DNA from: Colius striatus
Lineage: Eukaryota > Chordata > Aves > Coliiformes > Coliidae
NCBI RefSeq assembly: GCF_028858725.1
Contig: NC_084762.1
Span: forward strand, 33,137,298-33,201,297
Reading direction: 5' to 3'
DNA length: 64,000 nt
The position numbers and the translations under genes are program-made. A model generated the notes under the pieces. It had not been told where the DNA came from. It saw only the letters and a program-made list of their open reading frames with translations, and searched no databases. This document shows positions 24,001-39,000 of the stretch, one piece after another (position 1 is the first letter of the stretch; each line of letters opens with the position of its first letter).

Positions 24001-27000
24001 TACTGTATTGATCCAATTCTTTCCTTTAGAAACAAATGAGGTTTTTTCATTTCTTCAATGTGTGGACTACACAGTAGATCCTGGATGACATTCATGTTTT
24101 TCCATTGTTTGATGTCATAGCTCCTTCAGCCTTTGTGTAACTGGTCTCCTCTTGGTTTTTTTCCTTTCTTTTTTTTCCCTTCAAAAGCTTGTCAAGAGCA
24201 GTTTGAGGAGCAGAATTCATTTTGGAACATTTTCCAAGGAAATATAAGTGAAGCTGTTTATTTTTTTAGGTATGTCTGATTCAAAAGCTAGGTAGAACCT
24301 TTTTGGCCCTTTACTGCCCTGAGAAACCCTGTGACAAAGACAAGGTTCAGAATTAATATTTCGATCCTCATGTTAGTTATTTTCACTGCCAATTGATACA
24401 CACACGTGTGCATAGTCATTGTGTGTATATGTGCTTATACTTTGTGTATACTTGTGCACGTAAGCGTGGAAATGGTGGTTTACATTTAAAAGGCCTATTT
24501 AGCCTCACAGCCCGCCTTCAACACTAGCCTATACTGTGGGAAGAAGGCAGGAATTACTTTTCTGTGTACTCTAAGCTTCCAGCCATTTGAAGCCTGTTCT
24601 TTCTCAGTGCTCCGGGCTTCTATGTATGTAGTGTCACTCAGTGGATGGCATTTTCATGTGCTTTTCTGATCATTCATTGGACCTGTCTTAATTAAGAGTA
24701 ACTGCAGCATCCTCTGGCAAGGAGCGAAAAAGATCAGTTATCTGAAGACCAGGCTTCTTATGTTTTCATCCTGGCTCCTTCTAGCTTTATTTTATACCAG
24801 CACCCACTTTGGTGGGAAAATAAACCAAATGTTTTATTCCCATCCACCGTTTGCATGTCAAGTGTTTTGAAAATGAAGTAATTTTTACCATTATGCTTCT
24901 CTTGTTTGACGGCTTCAAAGACCTACTTTGAACTTCACTATTTATGCTTGGCAGCTTCTTTCTTATTATCACCAATTCAGTAGTAAGCTGATGAAATGCT
25001 TTTGGTTTATAGGATCTCATAGAAATTGTAGCCTTTGAAAGATAGGCTCGATCTGTAAGAATGTTTTAGTTTGAGCTAGAAAGGACAAATAAAAGCAGGT
25101 CTATGGTAGAAATTATTGAGTTCTAAAGCTCAGCGCCAAAGTTGTTTACAGGGAGGAAAAAAAGCTAATTAATGAAGTTTCCTGAAGTTTAAACAGGCCA
25201 ATTGGTTGGAATGGGGAAGGAGCTCTGGAGAATCAAGTCATAAATGCAAATGAAAATTAGTCTTACGTCAGGGAAGAGTTTGTCCAAGGTTGATTTTTTT
25301 TTCTGACAAGCTTTTATGGGGTATTTGTGGTACAGTTACAAAGGATGGGGGAAAAAGGAATTAATTCTTGTTTTTCTGACAAGCAGGTTAGAAATTCTTA
25401 AATGTCAAGCTGACTTTTTTTTCATAGGGTATGAAAACAGCAAAGGTTTTTTAATCATCACAGTATAGGATAAAGGAAGTAGTAGGTATGAAATTTGGAT
25501 GAATTAAAGTTGTCCTTCAGTATAAATAGTAACATGTCACATTTTTCAGTAAAGATTATTATGATTTGAGTTAAACACAAATGGTCAGGGATAATCATAG
25601 TCATCAGATACAGAAACAACAGTGCTGTAAACAAAAATGAGTTGAATGCTGTCCAAAGAGTGCAAAAGAGGAGGATTAGGTAAATTTTATTCCAGAGACT
25701 TGAGAGAATTGGTGTGTGAGAATGCAAATAGTAAGAACTTTGACTATTACTTTTAAAGGCAGGTAATGTGATCTGGATTTGGTATAAAAAGATGGCATCT
25801 CACTTAAGGAACAGGTGTGTATGTAGTGAGAGACAGCGCATAGATGACAGCAGTGGGAGTGGTAAGGAGACAACAATGAGATTGGCAAAATAGGACTGAG
25901 TCTACTTATAAAATTTCTCAGAGCTCTCCTGAAGCTAAACTTGATGTTATCATTAATGACCAGCACATGGAGCAGGAGCATGCCAATAGAAACTTTCTCA
26001 TGACATAGAGTTCAGAAGCATTACCTGAACAGAGGAAGTGAGGAACTAGAAAAAACTGGATTACCTGAGTGTATGGTAGAAAAAGGAAGAGGTGTATTTG
26101 TGCAACACTAAAAAAATCCTTTTAATTGGAAAGTACAACAATTTTTATGTGAAATTCAAACGGGCAGCTGCAAATAATAATTCTATGATTGATCTTTCTC
26201 CTTCTATAGGCTGCCTCTGTAGTAAGGTTGTGGGGAAAAAAAGCAAGTGTAATTTTAAAAGATATTGAACTGTAGCAGAAGATACATGGAAGTATTGTAA
26301 TCTTTGAACAAGATCATTTGATACCTCATTTAGTGACTTTATTTGTAGTTACTTATGCCCAAGAAAGCCCAAATTGTAAGAGCTGCAGAGGCAATCTAGG
26401 ATATGGATTCCTTCCACTCATGTTTGGATTAACCAAAACATTTCACTTGTGTTTTCTTGAGGCTCTGGGAAGGGTCAGTAGAAAGCTAAACATTCTAGCA
26501 GGATAGGTAAGATCTTAAGTAAAAAGCCTCTTTAAAGGTAGCAAGTGAAGAATCAGATCAACTGAGTGTAGTGAAATCTATGGGCCAGACAGATATGGAT
26601 ACACCTGAGGGTGCTCAGAAAGTTGTCTTGTGAAAGGGGGGGAACATTGTCATCTTTGGAAAACATCAGTGACTGTGGGAGGTCTGTATGTCAGGAAAAA
26701 GAGTACTGTTAACCCATTTGAAGAAAATCTGGCAAATTTCAGACTGATGAGCCTTGACTGGGTCACCTGAGAGATGATGGAGCCCTTTGCTTGGAATTAA
26801 TACGTGCACACATAAATCGAAGTGCACACATAAAGCAATGCTTTACCAATATGATAGCTTTCTGTGATGAATGACGAGTGGCTGTGAGCACAAGGGAAGG
26901 GTTGTCTGACACCAGCCATTTGGTTAATAAGATTGTTTGTTGCCATGTCCAACCAGTTCTAGTTTTTCATTCTGATTTAAGAGATATCAGAATTGATGCC

Positions 27001-30000
27001 AGCAAAGACAGAATTGAATTTGAAAGTTAAGTGTAAAGAGTAGTAGCTTGATTTGGAGAGTTCAGTGGTATTGAGGGTGTAGTACTACGTCTCATGGCTT
27101 TTTAGCCTGACTTGTAACTTATTGCATATAAACTGACTAATAATAAATGGAAGTGTCGCTTTGCCAGCATATGATCTAGTCGCAGAAATACTTGCTGAAA
27201 GAGTTGGAAATATGCATTGCAAAGCACGTGGATCAAGTAAATACTTCTGATGTAACTGTAGTAGCACACCAGTATGCTCCGTATCCTCTGGTGAAACGTT
27301 TTGGGCAAATCTCACAGTATTGCAGTTCATTGTAATGTAATTGTATGTGATGTTCAAGCAACTTAGTTAAGACTAGAAAGAGTAAGTCTGTGGGGGTTTT
27401 GTTGTTTGGTTCGGTTTTCTTTTCCTCTAATTTTTCTTCTTTCTTTTAGAAGTCGAAGTAAAGTTTTATCTCGTTGGTTGGCTGGCTTACCTCAGCAACT
27501 TGCTCTGCTGGGCTTGAGAAACCCTGAGCTTTCCAACCAGCTGATTGATATCATCCATTCCGCTGCTTCTCGTTCGAACAAGGAGTTATTACAAAGTTTA
27601 CAAGCCACTGCTTCCCGAATATATGGTAAGACTGCCCTACAGCGTAATGAATTTTGTTCATCGCTTGGCAGGGAACTTGCGATACACTGGTGGAATACGC
27701 TGGTTACGTGTGTGGGGCAGGGGTGGAGGAGCAGATGTGTTCAGTCCCTTGAAGGTTAAAATGAGCTACGTGTGTCATTTCTGAAAGGTGAGGTCAAAAT
27801 CTTTAGTTCAAGTTAGCAGGACTTAAATCCGGTAGGCCAGAAGCATCGTTTTTAGTGAAATCTGCTTCTGGTGGGGTCGCTCCTTCCACACACGCTTCCC
27901 ACTCCCAGAGGACAGTACGAGAGTGCTGTAGGCTGTCACGTAAGAGTAGCTGGAGAAGGCTGGGGTCGGCGCAGGGTGGTCGTTGCCGCGTTCCGGGTGT
28001 TTGAGGCGAGCGGCCGTCAGCGCTGTGCTTCCCTGTCTGTGTGCCGGCAGATCCGCTAGAGGGCACGCTGGTGCTGCTGCCGGCCGAGGCCCAGCGGCGC
28101 CTCGTGCAGCTGGTGTACTTCCTGCCGCGCCTGCCCGCGCGCCTGCTGGCCTGCCTCAGCCGCTGCTGCATCATGGGCAGGATGTCCGCCGAGCTGGCCG
28201 CCACCCTCATCGGGATCCTGAACATGAGGTACGGCTCACAGCGACCACAACACCCCCACGCGCGAACCCGCACTCCTTAAACGCCCGCTTGGGTAACGGT
28301 TTGCATGGAAACACCCCCACCCTAACACTTGACGCTCATGAAATAGAAGCCGGCGGTGCATGCGCTCGTGTGCGCTGCTCTTTCGCGTCCGTACAACTTA
28401 CTCTTATTATAAATGCCGCACTCACCTAGCAGCTACGGTTTGGCTGTTTCAGTGTCCTGTTAGAAATTATTCATGCCCTTCGTGTCTCTGCCGTGGCTTG
28501 AAAGAGGGTGAGTTTGCCTGTAAAGTCGGGGAGAGAGGCTGCCACTCCCCTTGCTGGGATTTCACACGGGTGTTTGGCTTCGCTGCTTCTGCAAAAAATA
28601 GACTGGCTTTTCTCCACTCAGTATTGTTGAACCTTGGATAAATGAGCAGGAATTAAGCTTACAAACTATGCTTAAAGTGATCTTAATGCTTTTTGGAACA
28701 TAAACTTTTTTTTCTTCACTGTAATACGTCACAATGCATTTTACTGTCAAATACCAACCTGCCCGTATTAGCTGTATACCATGTGAATAAGGTGACTAAC
28801 GGATGACGTGATGGTGATGCATTCCTGCTATGAAACTGATATTCTGTCTAGTTTTGGGAAGGTGGGCCTCAAATTTTATTTCTTAAAAAAGAAGAGTTCT
28901 CTGCCATATGTTGGAAGTTGTGGCAAACCGTAACTTTAGAACAGTGGTTGTAACAACTGAAATGAGTAATAAGCACCCAAAGTGTTTATTTTATTGTTAG
29001 AGCTTACCAGATTTTCTGTGTGGGAGATTTTTATAGTAATAGCATAATTGTTTTCTAAAGATTATCAGAAAGCTGTAGGTGGACTGCGGGAACTTGGTCG
29101 TTTTGATAGAAGATGCAAAGAGGCAGGTTTTTCTGCCAGAAGTAAGTTACAATCCTGACAACAGAGGAGGAGGAACAACTTCTCATTTTTCAGAGGTGCA
29201 AAGAAAGTGTTTTCATTTATGGCATTTGGAACATGTTTTAAACTAAATTGGATTGAGGGACTGGGGATTATTTGCCCAAGAAGTCAATCTGAAATAGCTA
29301 GATCAAAAAAACGTACCACGTGCAAATTTCTTGTATTCGTAAGCCCTAACAGTCCTGCTTTCCAAGTTTCTTAATAACCTTGCAGTCTTCCAGAAAAGAG
29401 ATACTACTCTTGGGCATTGTTTTTCTTTGATAAGGCTGTTCCTGTTGCATTGAGAGGAATCACTGTTAAAAACAGCGACTTGATCAGTTTTCTTGAGAAA
29501 CACATCTGAAAATAAAGTCTTTTGAGAAGATTAGCATTAGTCTTTTATAGAAAAAGTAAATGCAACAGTATTAAAAACAGATTCTCACCTCTGTAGCTAG
29601 CTTAACTCGTACAAATTTTAAAGGGCTTATCGATGATGCTTTTTTTTTTTTAGCAGTGGCTCATCTACTTAATATAAAGATAAAGTCTATTTTGTGAAAG
29701 ATCTTTTTCTCCTTATCATTGGAACTGCAGACTTTTTTCATCCTAAAACCTTCTTCTTAGGATACCTTAAAGAAATGGAGGACCAAGATGATGTCAGAAA
29801 TGTTAATGTCCAAAAATAGCTTGGTTTGGCAAAGATAGGGAAAGAAGTAACAATATTGAGAACAGAAGAGGCTGATATTATTTCCTTGGAAAAGAAGTTG
29901 TACAGTTAGGAAACAGTAGTAAATTTTCTAGATACAAACCTTAGTTGGGTGTTACGAGCTTCATAACTTGTCATGGCACACAGGATACATTGAACTAATT

Positions 30001-33000
30001 TTCCATCTTATGAGAAAGATGGACTATTGTGTTCAGTTTTGTGTTGTGCTTTTAGATAATAATGTGGATGAATGAGATTGAGTTTAAAGGACAGCAGACA
30101 AAGAATGAGTCTGGAAGTTGTGATAACAGGGAATGACTGACAAATTGGCACTTAGGCAAATGAGGTTGGGAAGGAATTGGAGTTGTGTGTGTAAAAGGCT
30201 GTTGAAAGGAAATGGGAGAACACAATTTTAGCAGGATTAGAAATTTAGACCTCAGACATAAGAAAAATTTAGGTTTGAGTCTCAGTGAAATTATCTGAAA
30301 TCAGAGATATGTACTAGAATAGATTGCGTAGAAAGGGGTGTAAATATGGTTCACTGGAGAGTCTTAAATCAGGTTGGACAAAAGTATGTCATGGATGGCA
30401 GGGGCAAAGCTTTGAAGGAAGTAGGGAGACTAGGTAACTTTCAGTAATCATTTACAGCTCTTGTGATCCTTGGAGTTACACATGCAAGTTTTTTAAACAA
30501 TGATACTATAACAATGTGTCCAGTTTCACAGTTCTGTGCCACAGTCTGATTGATGGGACAGTTTCCGTAACTTTTAGGTTGTGCTAACTTTGCAGAGAGA
30601 AACTGATACAAGTCAGTCCTCTGGGAGATGAAATTTATGAGTACACCTGATGTTGTCAGTAGATGGCACTGGTTTTCTTCCAGTGTGTTCATGTTCTGTT
30701 TATTGAAGGGGGAGTGCTTATAAATCTCTTTTCTTTCTCTGCCACCTGCTTATCTGTCAGGCTTTAAATAGATTGCATTCAGGAACATCGGAGGCTTGCT
30801 GCTGTATTTGTTAATTGTTCTTAATTTCTTTAAAAAAACCTGTTTATTCCTACATTATTCTTGACTGCCAAAGCATGCACATTTTTACATGCATCTGGGA
30901 ATGCACACACATGCCCGTGTATATTTGCCAGAGAGAAGCTATGTTAAGGTGAATTTGCTGAAAATATATATGGATGATAATAAGACTGCTGCAATTATGC
31001 CAAGAACAATCATTATAAACTCCAGGAAATCATAGCTTTTTTTGTGTGTGTGTGTGTAAACTAGAAAAGTAGGTAGCAAATGTATCCAGATGGCTTAAAC
31101 CACAACCCTGTGATGATATCAGATGGTAACATTAAATTACAAGTATTGTGTGTTAACTTTTAGAAATTTTTGTTTATTAGAAATGGATTTTGAAGACATA
31201 CAGTCGTTTCCACTTCTTAGTTTTGCAATGGTGAAATGAATAGCCAGGTAGTCTGCAGGAGCCCATTATATGAGCCACAGTGGGCTCTCTGTGCTGAGAG
31301 TGAGGATGGTGTTGACAGTATTTCCATATATAATGGGAAGGTTTCCCAGCCCGGTTGGGTGATTATACTGTTAAATTATTAGGATGGTTCCTGTCACACT
31401 TTTAGTCTATGTTCAATAAAGCTTTACCAGTTAGGCACAGTCCCAAGGACTATTCTGAAAAAAAATCTGACATGCTTTGGATGCTGGTATGAACATGGCC
31501 AGATTTACAATAATTGATCTTGACCAAGGAACAGACCTTGCTGCTGTTTGGGTCGCTGAGACGACCAGCTGAGAGCTGGTGAATGTTATGTGACACAGGG
31601 AGAGAGATAAAAGGTTTTGGCTTAATTTCTCTGCTGTTCTCCTCCAGCACTTGCCTTGTGCCTACTGTAAGTTACTGTAACATGCCAGGGTTTAGGGGTA
31701 TAAATCTTCCCCCCCCCCCCGCTCTTGTTTGTACACAAATAGGTGAGGAAAGGTGTGTGAGTGAACAATCTGTGACTTCAGACTGAGAGAAACAAGAGGT
31801 GATTGCTTCTTAGAATTAGATAGATTCCCCTAGTTAGCCTCTCGTTAAGATGCTGAGGAATTTAAATTTATGGAGACAATTGGAAGGGTGTGGGAAGTAT
31901 TTTAGTAAGTCTTTTTATCAAGTCTACCAGAGGGATTTTTCTGTGGTCTTTAGATGGTGCTATTTAAATTGATGAACCATTTGTCTTGATGCAGTATGAC
32001 ACATTTCTACAAGTTCAATATTTATTTTTAATTTGTGATTTATTGGAATAACTGGTAAATATAAGAAAATAGTAAGTCTCACAGGAACTCATCCAGGTGG
32101 GTTTTCAATGTCCCCAGAGAAGGAGATGCGATGGCCCATCTGGGCAGCCTGTTCCAGTGCTCCGTCACTCTCATAGTGAAGAAATTTTTCTGTGTGTTCC
32201 TTTGGAACCTCTTATATTCCAGCTTGTACCCGTTACCCCTTGTCCCATCGCTGGCTGTCATTGAGAACAGTCTGGTTCCATCCTCCTGGCACCTCTGATT
32301 AATGTAAAATCTGGGTACTTACTGTGATGTATCATGTGAAATATGGAATAAGAATGATGAGATTATGACCAAATATGGAAACTAGGAAGTTAGATTGCTG
32401 ACTTGACAGTAAAAGTTGCATCTCCTCGTGACATTGTCCTCTGGTGCAAATAAAGAAAACCTAATCCAATGTAATTACGTTGATGCAGTTTATTCATATG
32501 CGGTTTATTCAGCATAGGATTCTACTATCCTCACGAATCTGATGTTCAGAAAGAACCAGGATAGACATTTTACCATCTGTTTGGTATATGATGTAAAACT
32601 CTGTCCCTCCAGATGTATTACCCAGCGGTGTTTTAGGGTCATAGTGGAGTTTTCAATTGTCTGTTGATACTTTTTTTGTAAGTAAATGCTACTTTTACTT
32701 CTTTTGGTCATCCTGGTTATGTGATCTGCAACCTTTGATGGTGTACCTTGAGGAGACACACTGAGAATTCAAACTCTAGGTAATGAAGAGCCTATATACT
32801 ACTTCATTAAAGACTGAGTGAATGCATTATTGAAGACAAGAAAAACATGATATTCCCAAAAAGTACTTGCAAGCTGGGGAGAACCTGGTGAGGATATTGT
32901 AAACAGTTATTGTGAATAACACTACTGATAGAACAATTGAATAGAGTAATTCTCATGAAAAATGCAGAAAAGGTATTTACAAAAAAAAAAAAAAAACAAC

Positions 33001-36000
33001 CCAACCACTTACAAGTCATTATGGTACAATGGGAGGTCAACTCAGTACGCCTTGGAAAATAAGTTGAAAAGCATGCATCATGTGTAAGTAGGTGTAGTAA
33101 TTATGAATGGGTTGCTAAGAAAAATGTAAGAATGGTAAGGTCTGTATTCATTGAGAGGTACATTTTTCTGGCTGTGTTTTTACACCCCTCAATTTAGAAA
33201 CAAAAAGGAAGGAGAAAAGTATTAAAGTAAAGGAAATACTTAATGCAAAAAGTGTGTACTTCAAAAATGTTGACGTTTCCCTCATTGGATGCCACTGGGG
33301 ATGAAGGGAGAAAGATTCGTCTATTTTTGTTGCAAGATCAGGAGAGATCCCTAGTTCCTGAGAATGGTATCCTGGGATAGGTTACAGTGCACTTCTTTGT
33401 CTGACTCTGGTCTGCAAATTTTCTTTTCCTTGCTCACAGTTATGTAAAGATTTAGGACCTGAGAGAAGGAGAGGCTAAGCTTATGTTTAAGGACGTGGCC
33501 CTCTAAATTTGTCCCCAAGTGGTTGTTTATAGTTTGATATTACTAACCAAGGGGAAAAGAATTATGTTTCTGTACTTAGAATTGCACCAGTCAGTAAATG
33601 CTGTTTGCTCATTAGTGAATGTTTCTTCTAATTTGTGTTCTTGTTTATAATGTGTACACAATTCTTCCAACAACCTCTGCAACCATGGAGCAAATGAGTA
33701 GCTGACTGGCTTACTTTTAACAATGCATAGCTCAAATTGATGTTTTCTTAAAGTAGGGTTCATATTTTTCCCCAAATCCCTGGTAATTCCTTGAAGATGT
33801 TTGTTGCATTTTGCCACATCTTCAAACAGAAACACTTGATCCTTCAAGAGAAATATGAAAGTTAAAAAACTCACACCAGCAAACCGTTGTCTTACATATG
33901 GTAGGTACCCTGTTACAGGAAAAAGAAGTTAAAAACTCTTCACTTGCTCTCAGTTTCTTCAGGAGCTGTGCTTCATGGAGCTAAGTTGGTGTGAATGATG
34001 AGATAGGTAACAGGGTTGGAGAAGTATTCAAAGATCCAATTATTCTTAAACAATTCCAACACCAGTCTGTGACAGTCTCAGTTTCCTGCAGATCCTCATT
34101 AACCACGAAACACAAAACTGATTTAATCCAGTTGGTGCAAGAACCAGAGTTTATACTTTATTGCAGTTGCAAGCATTTCAATTTGATAGGAGTGAACTAT
34201 GCTAAAACTGAGATAAGTATTGCCACAGGGCTTTTTAGTGTTTTAAAATAACATATTTTACAGTAGTACAAGTACATGCCTATGCTGTGAGAAGTCTCTT
34301 TTTAGAATGATTTTATAACCTGGAATTAAAGAAACAATTGTAGGAGGCCTTGGTTTAAATCTGTGATCAATGGTTGATAAAATACATTGGAAATGGGATC
34401 AGCTACCATAGTGTAAGTTAAATTAGATTTCTCATTCACTTGCAAATGTTTAAATAATGTTTAAAACTTCAGGAACACCCAACGTTAGAATATTCTCTAT
34501 TATGGCCGTGGAAGCACTTCCTCGGAAGGCTGAAAGAATTGGGTTTTAGTTTGCTTTAACAGAAAACCTAGACCTTTGACTTTACACTTCTTGAGTTCTT
34601 TTTATGTTGATGAAGAAAAGAGCAATAGTATCGATGCCTCAGAAGAACTATGCATCTTGCATTTGCTTTTTCTTGTTATAGTTCAAAAGACTGAACTTTG
34701 AGATTCATTACACTTTTTGTCAACACAAAAACCTCAAAATCCCAACCCAAATTCTAAGCAAAACTTGCTGTGTTTAATAGGTGTGTTGCTATGTGAGTTG
34801 GAATTTGAGCAATGTTTTTATAGAAGGACAGGTGGAAGGATAATTTCTAATATGACTGCAGAAAGGCTCATCAGTGTTCTACCAGAGACCTTGAAATTAC
34901 TCAGAGATTCCTTGTGACTATATAAGTCAAAACCAACACCTTAAACCTGAAACAGTAGTCAATTAGTAGCTAGTTCACTCAGGAAGCACAAATAAGCAGT
35001 AGCCGAGAAATAACCACTTGTTTTGGCTTGCAACTGTGTGATGTGGCCCAACTTGAAAATAACAACAGCGTGAAAAAAAGGAATGAGGTCTGTCTGGAGT
35101 GAAAAGTTAACAGCAAGTGCTAAAGAAATGCATTTCACAGTTGCAGTGACTGGGAAATATTGGCCATGCTAATGGCATGAGAAGCAGGGATTTTTTTCTT
35201 TTTTTTTTAAGTTAATTAGATTAATCTTTTTCTGTAATACCAGTTGACGTACTGAGCAGGTTACCTAAAGGTGCTGTTGGAAGCCTCAGGAGTGAGGCTG
35301 TGAAGGAGGGTAGGTAACCTTACGGAAATGACAAGATTTAATTTATCATAGTAAATGTGGGTTTGGATTGTCTGATTGGAGAAGTCTCACTCACGTGTGC
35401 TTTGACAACAGGTTCCCATTGTCAGTAAAAAATTATTGAAAAACAGGAGCTTGTAATATGCTTATTACTTTTCTTCCACCTAAAAATCACATTTTAAAAA
35501 AACCCTGAAGGGTTTGTATTTTTAAAGTGCCCATAGTTCTTAGTTATCTAGAGTAGTCTTAATATATGAAACTGATTTTTGAAGTAATTTGTAATGTATT
35601 TGTAGTACATCAGCGTCCAACAATTTCTTTTGTTTTGTTTTTTATCTTCTTTCCGATGTCCTTTCATGTGGACCTCGAAATTGAGCAGCTTTACCTACTT
35701 TATAGACATCTATGATTTGGATTCTAAGGTAATTGAGGCATTGACAGCTGGTTAGACTTGTATTTAAACAAACTTCTCCTATGCTGTAATGTTTTTCTGC
35801 TTGTGTTTTGTAAGATTAGAAGGACATTGATCTTGGTCTGCTCTTTCAGTCTTGTGCTCACCATTGAACTGTTGCAGGGCTACTGTTAACTAGCATAAAG
35901 AAGGGATGAGAGAAGCCTCTACTATGGGGGGGGGGCAGGAATTCTGTTCTAAGTGAATTAATACCTCATTTAATGATATGTTACCACTGACTTCCTGTCC

Positions 36001-39000
36001 TTCAGTTTTGAAAAGTATTCATTGTGTCATGGAACCTCTGGGTTAGAGATAGGAGAGTGATCCAGTAAAACACCTAAAACCTATTTGTTTACCTGAATTG
36101 GTGAGCTGATCCTTTCCTCTACTGTTTTTAACCATCTCATGCCTCATATGCCATGCACCTTACAGATGACGCAATAAAGAAGGCAGGAACAGGTCAGGCT
36201 ATGTTATCCCTCATTGCATAATCCAGATTGATCCATTCATCCATGACTTGAACAAGGGATAAATCTTTATGACAAATAATATTATCATACTCTTAAGGCA
36301 CATGCACAAGGAAGCCAAGCTGCAGATTATAGGCAACTTTCTCCATCACTTTCTAAATTTACCTTAATGCTCTTTTAACATTGAGCCTTCTTTCGTGTAT
36401 GTCATAGCTTTCCCTTTTTTAAACTGCAAATTCATTTGGGGATCTTGAATTTGTATGTGTGCATCTGAGTGTAGTTCTGCTTGTAGGTGACTTAAACCCA
36501 TTTAATAGCTCTGCAGAGAGTTTGTGTGTTGTTTTTCCTGGGGCAGAACAGCACACAGTCTCTCTGCTCCCTCTTATGTCTGCATCAGCAGCACTTAGCT
36601 TGGCATGCTGTTAGGTTGCTCAGAGTGCTTGTCCTGTTTTTTTGAATGTGCAGATAAGCAAATGTAAGTGTTCAAACAAAAGTGCTGAAGAGTTTGGAAG
36701 ATTTCCATACATTTAGCAATAAACTCTAGATTAATTTTCATGTCCAGTCATCTCTTAAGTTTACTACAGTTTTTTATATGTTTGCTAGCCTGTAGTGAAT
36801 CTTGGTTTTGTTCAGATTCTTGTGGATTTCATGTAAAATTCTTGCATCCACCTGTACTATGAGGAATCTGACACACCTACTAGCTGTTGCGTGGAAACAT
36901 GTTTTTATATTTGATTGTTTTAAACCAGATTCTGACTAGCTCTGTCATGCAAGTCCCTGCGCCCTGAATTTGGGCTTCTCACAAGTTCTTTCCATGTTTT
37001 CTGTCTTTCTGACCAAGAATTTTTATTTTCACATTTCCCCAATTCCTGTTGCAGCTTATCATTTGATGTGTCTCTTCCAGCATTTTGTACTCCCACCATT
37101 TTGCTCACTGATTGCATCACAGTTTGAATTTCTGTGTCCAGTAAGTCCTCAATTCTCCTGAATCTTTCTTCACGCTCACCAATGCTTATGAGTGACCTCA
37201 AGTGTGACACATGGTCCCTGTGCGGTGGGTTCAGGCAGCTTCTTCCCCTGTGCTGAACAGGACACGGACTTCGTTCTTTCTTCCAGTATATGGATCTGAT
37301 TCTTGTGTGAATAGTCACCTTATGTAGAATCTCTGGGGAAACAGGTTGCAAGTTGTCTTGCTAATTTAGTCGACTAGGTGTGAAATCTCTTTGATGCCGT
37401 AATGAATCAGATTGGGACCTCCTTGGAAAGAAGGATGAAATTCTCCCTTCTCTGGCCACAGCCAAGGGCTTTGCCCCAGGACAGCTCAGTGTGGGCAGCC
37501 AAGTGACATGAATGGAAAGGGATTGAGACATTGTGGGTGAAGAAAACAAAGTAGCAGGAGGTCTGAAGGCTGCCTAGGAATTACAAGGGACCACAAAAAG
37601 CTGCCTGCTCCCCAGAGTTGCTAGGTCACCTGAAATGTGGCTGGAAATAAGGATTTACCATTAAAGATGCCATGTGAAGTGGGGGCTTTATTTCATAAAG
37701 CCTGTCTGTTCTCTGTCACCTAGCTGTGGTTTGGATTTTTTTTTCCTTCCCTTAGAATTAATTATCCTATGTGGTAGTCTGATTAAATCCTAGGGGGTTT
37801 TTTAATTTAAATAAATTCTGAAATTCCTTTCCATTTCCCCTTCCTTTTTTGAGTAGCTCCAGACATGTGCCTATTCTAACTGTCACTTTTGTGAATGCTG
37901 AAATACTGTGGATGCATTTTCTTGGGGTGGCAAAATGTATATGCCTGGCACAAAGGTATTCCAAATTTGATATTTTTGTTCCCAAAACATGGAGCTGTAA
38001 AAAATTTCTGAAAAACAAGCTTTCCAGAATTTTTTTACCCATGAGATAAGCCATTTTGGCTGCTAGCAGAGAGAAATTAGGGGAAAAAAGTGATTTGAGG
38101 CAGATAGTTGGCTAGGAAAATTGCATTTGGAAGCTCTGAAATTTTGCAAGATTGTAAGAGCAGAATGCAGCACTCTCTTAGGGCAGAGATCCACCGTCTG
38201 CAGTGCAAGTGCCAAGAGCAGCATACAAGTAATTTGAATAATACACATTTTGCATAATGTGGTGGAGGTCTGAGCTGCAGCCTTTGGAGGGAAGCGAGTG
38301 ACACGTGCTTGTTCCCAGCTCCTGGGTCTGCAGGGATACAGGGACGAGATGATGCCCTGCAGGTGCTCACTGGTGTCCAGCTGCTCCCACAAGTGCAAAC
38401 AGCTTCCAGTTTGAGAAATCAAAGTAGGCTGGTGCTCTGCTTCCCACAGCTTACCCTAAAAAGGGAAGTGTCAGGCAGCTCTCATAATGGGGTTGCTTCT
38501 TTTTGTGTTCTAAATCTCAAAGCAAGTCTTTAATTTAGCTCTGTGTTTAATGGCTTTAGCTGCCGTAAGGTAGATGCCGAGGCTGCTTTATAATGGGATC
38601 CACTGTTCATGGAAAGAGCTATATTAAAAACAGAGGGTATAATGAAAAGTACAGCCCACCTTTGTGATATAGTGACTTTTACCAAATAAGGGAAATAAAA
38701 CTAATTTAATTTACTGTGTGTTGACTGTCCTCACTTTATTAAAGGTTATACTGGCATTTATGAAAAGTTGCTATCTCAGTAATTTTGTCAACTTAGCAAC
38801 CTAAGCCCGTGTAAGAGTACAAAGTTCAACGTTACTTGTCTTGAAAAGAGCAAGTTCTGGTTTTGAAGCTGTTTAAAATGCTATTCTGACAACAGCAGTT
38901 AGAAATAGGAATGCTAAAATTACCAATTTAGTCATGCTAATTGATTATATTGTGCAGGTAGGTTGTGAATTCATAATTATATGTTTTTTTTAATAAACTA

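Larger units (their letters stand above)
21581..27449 (+). other. TEX10 intron 7
   Basis: Intron of 5.87 kb. It holds the repeat-expanded LTR at 21968-23261 and a TG/CA-rich low-complexity patch near 24390-24470. The rest is AT-rich; I see no gene or RNA. The acceptor is CTTTCTTTTAG. Confidence 0.82.

Noticed and set aside
31109-31190. GTGATGA, resembling a snoRNA C box
   Set aside because: No D box (CTGA) or terminal stem within the expected distance; the same holds for other TGATGA sites looked at in the introns.
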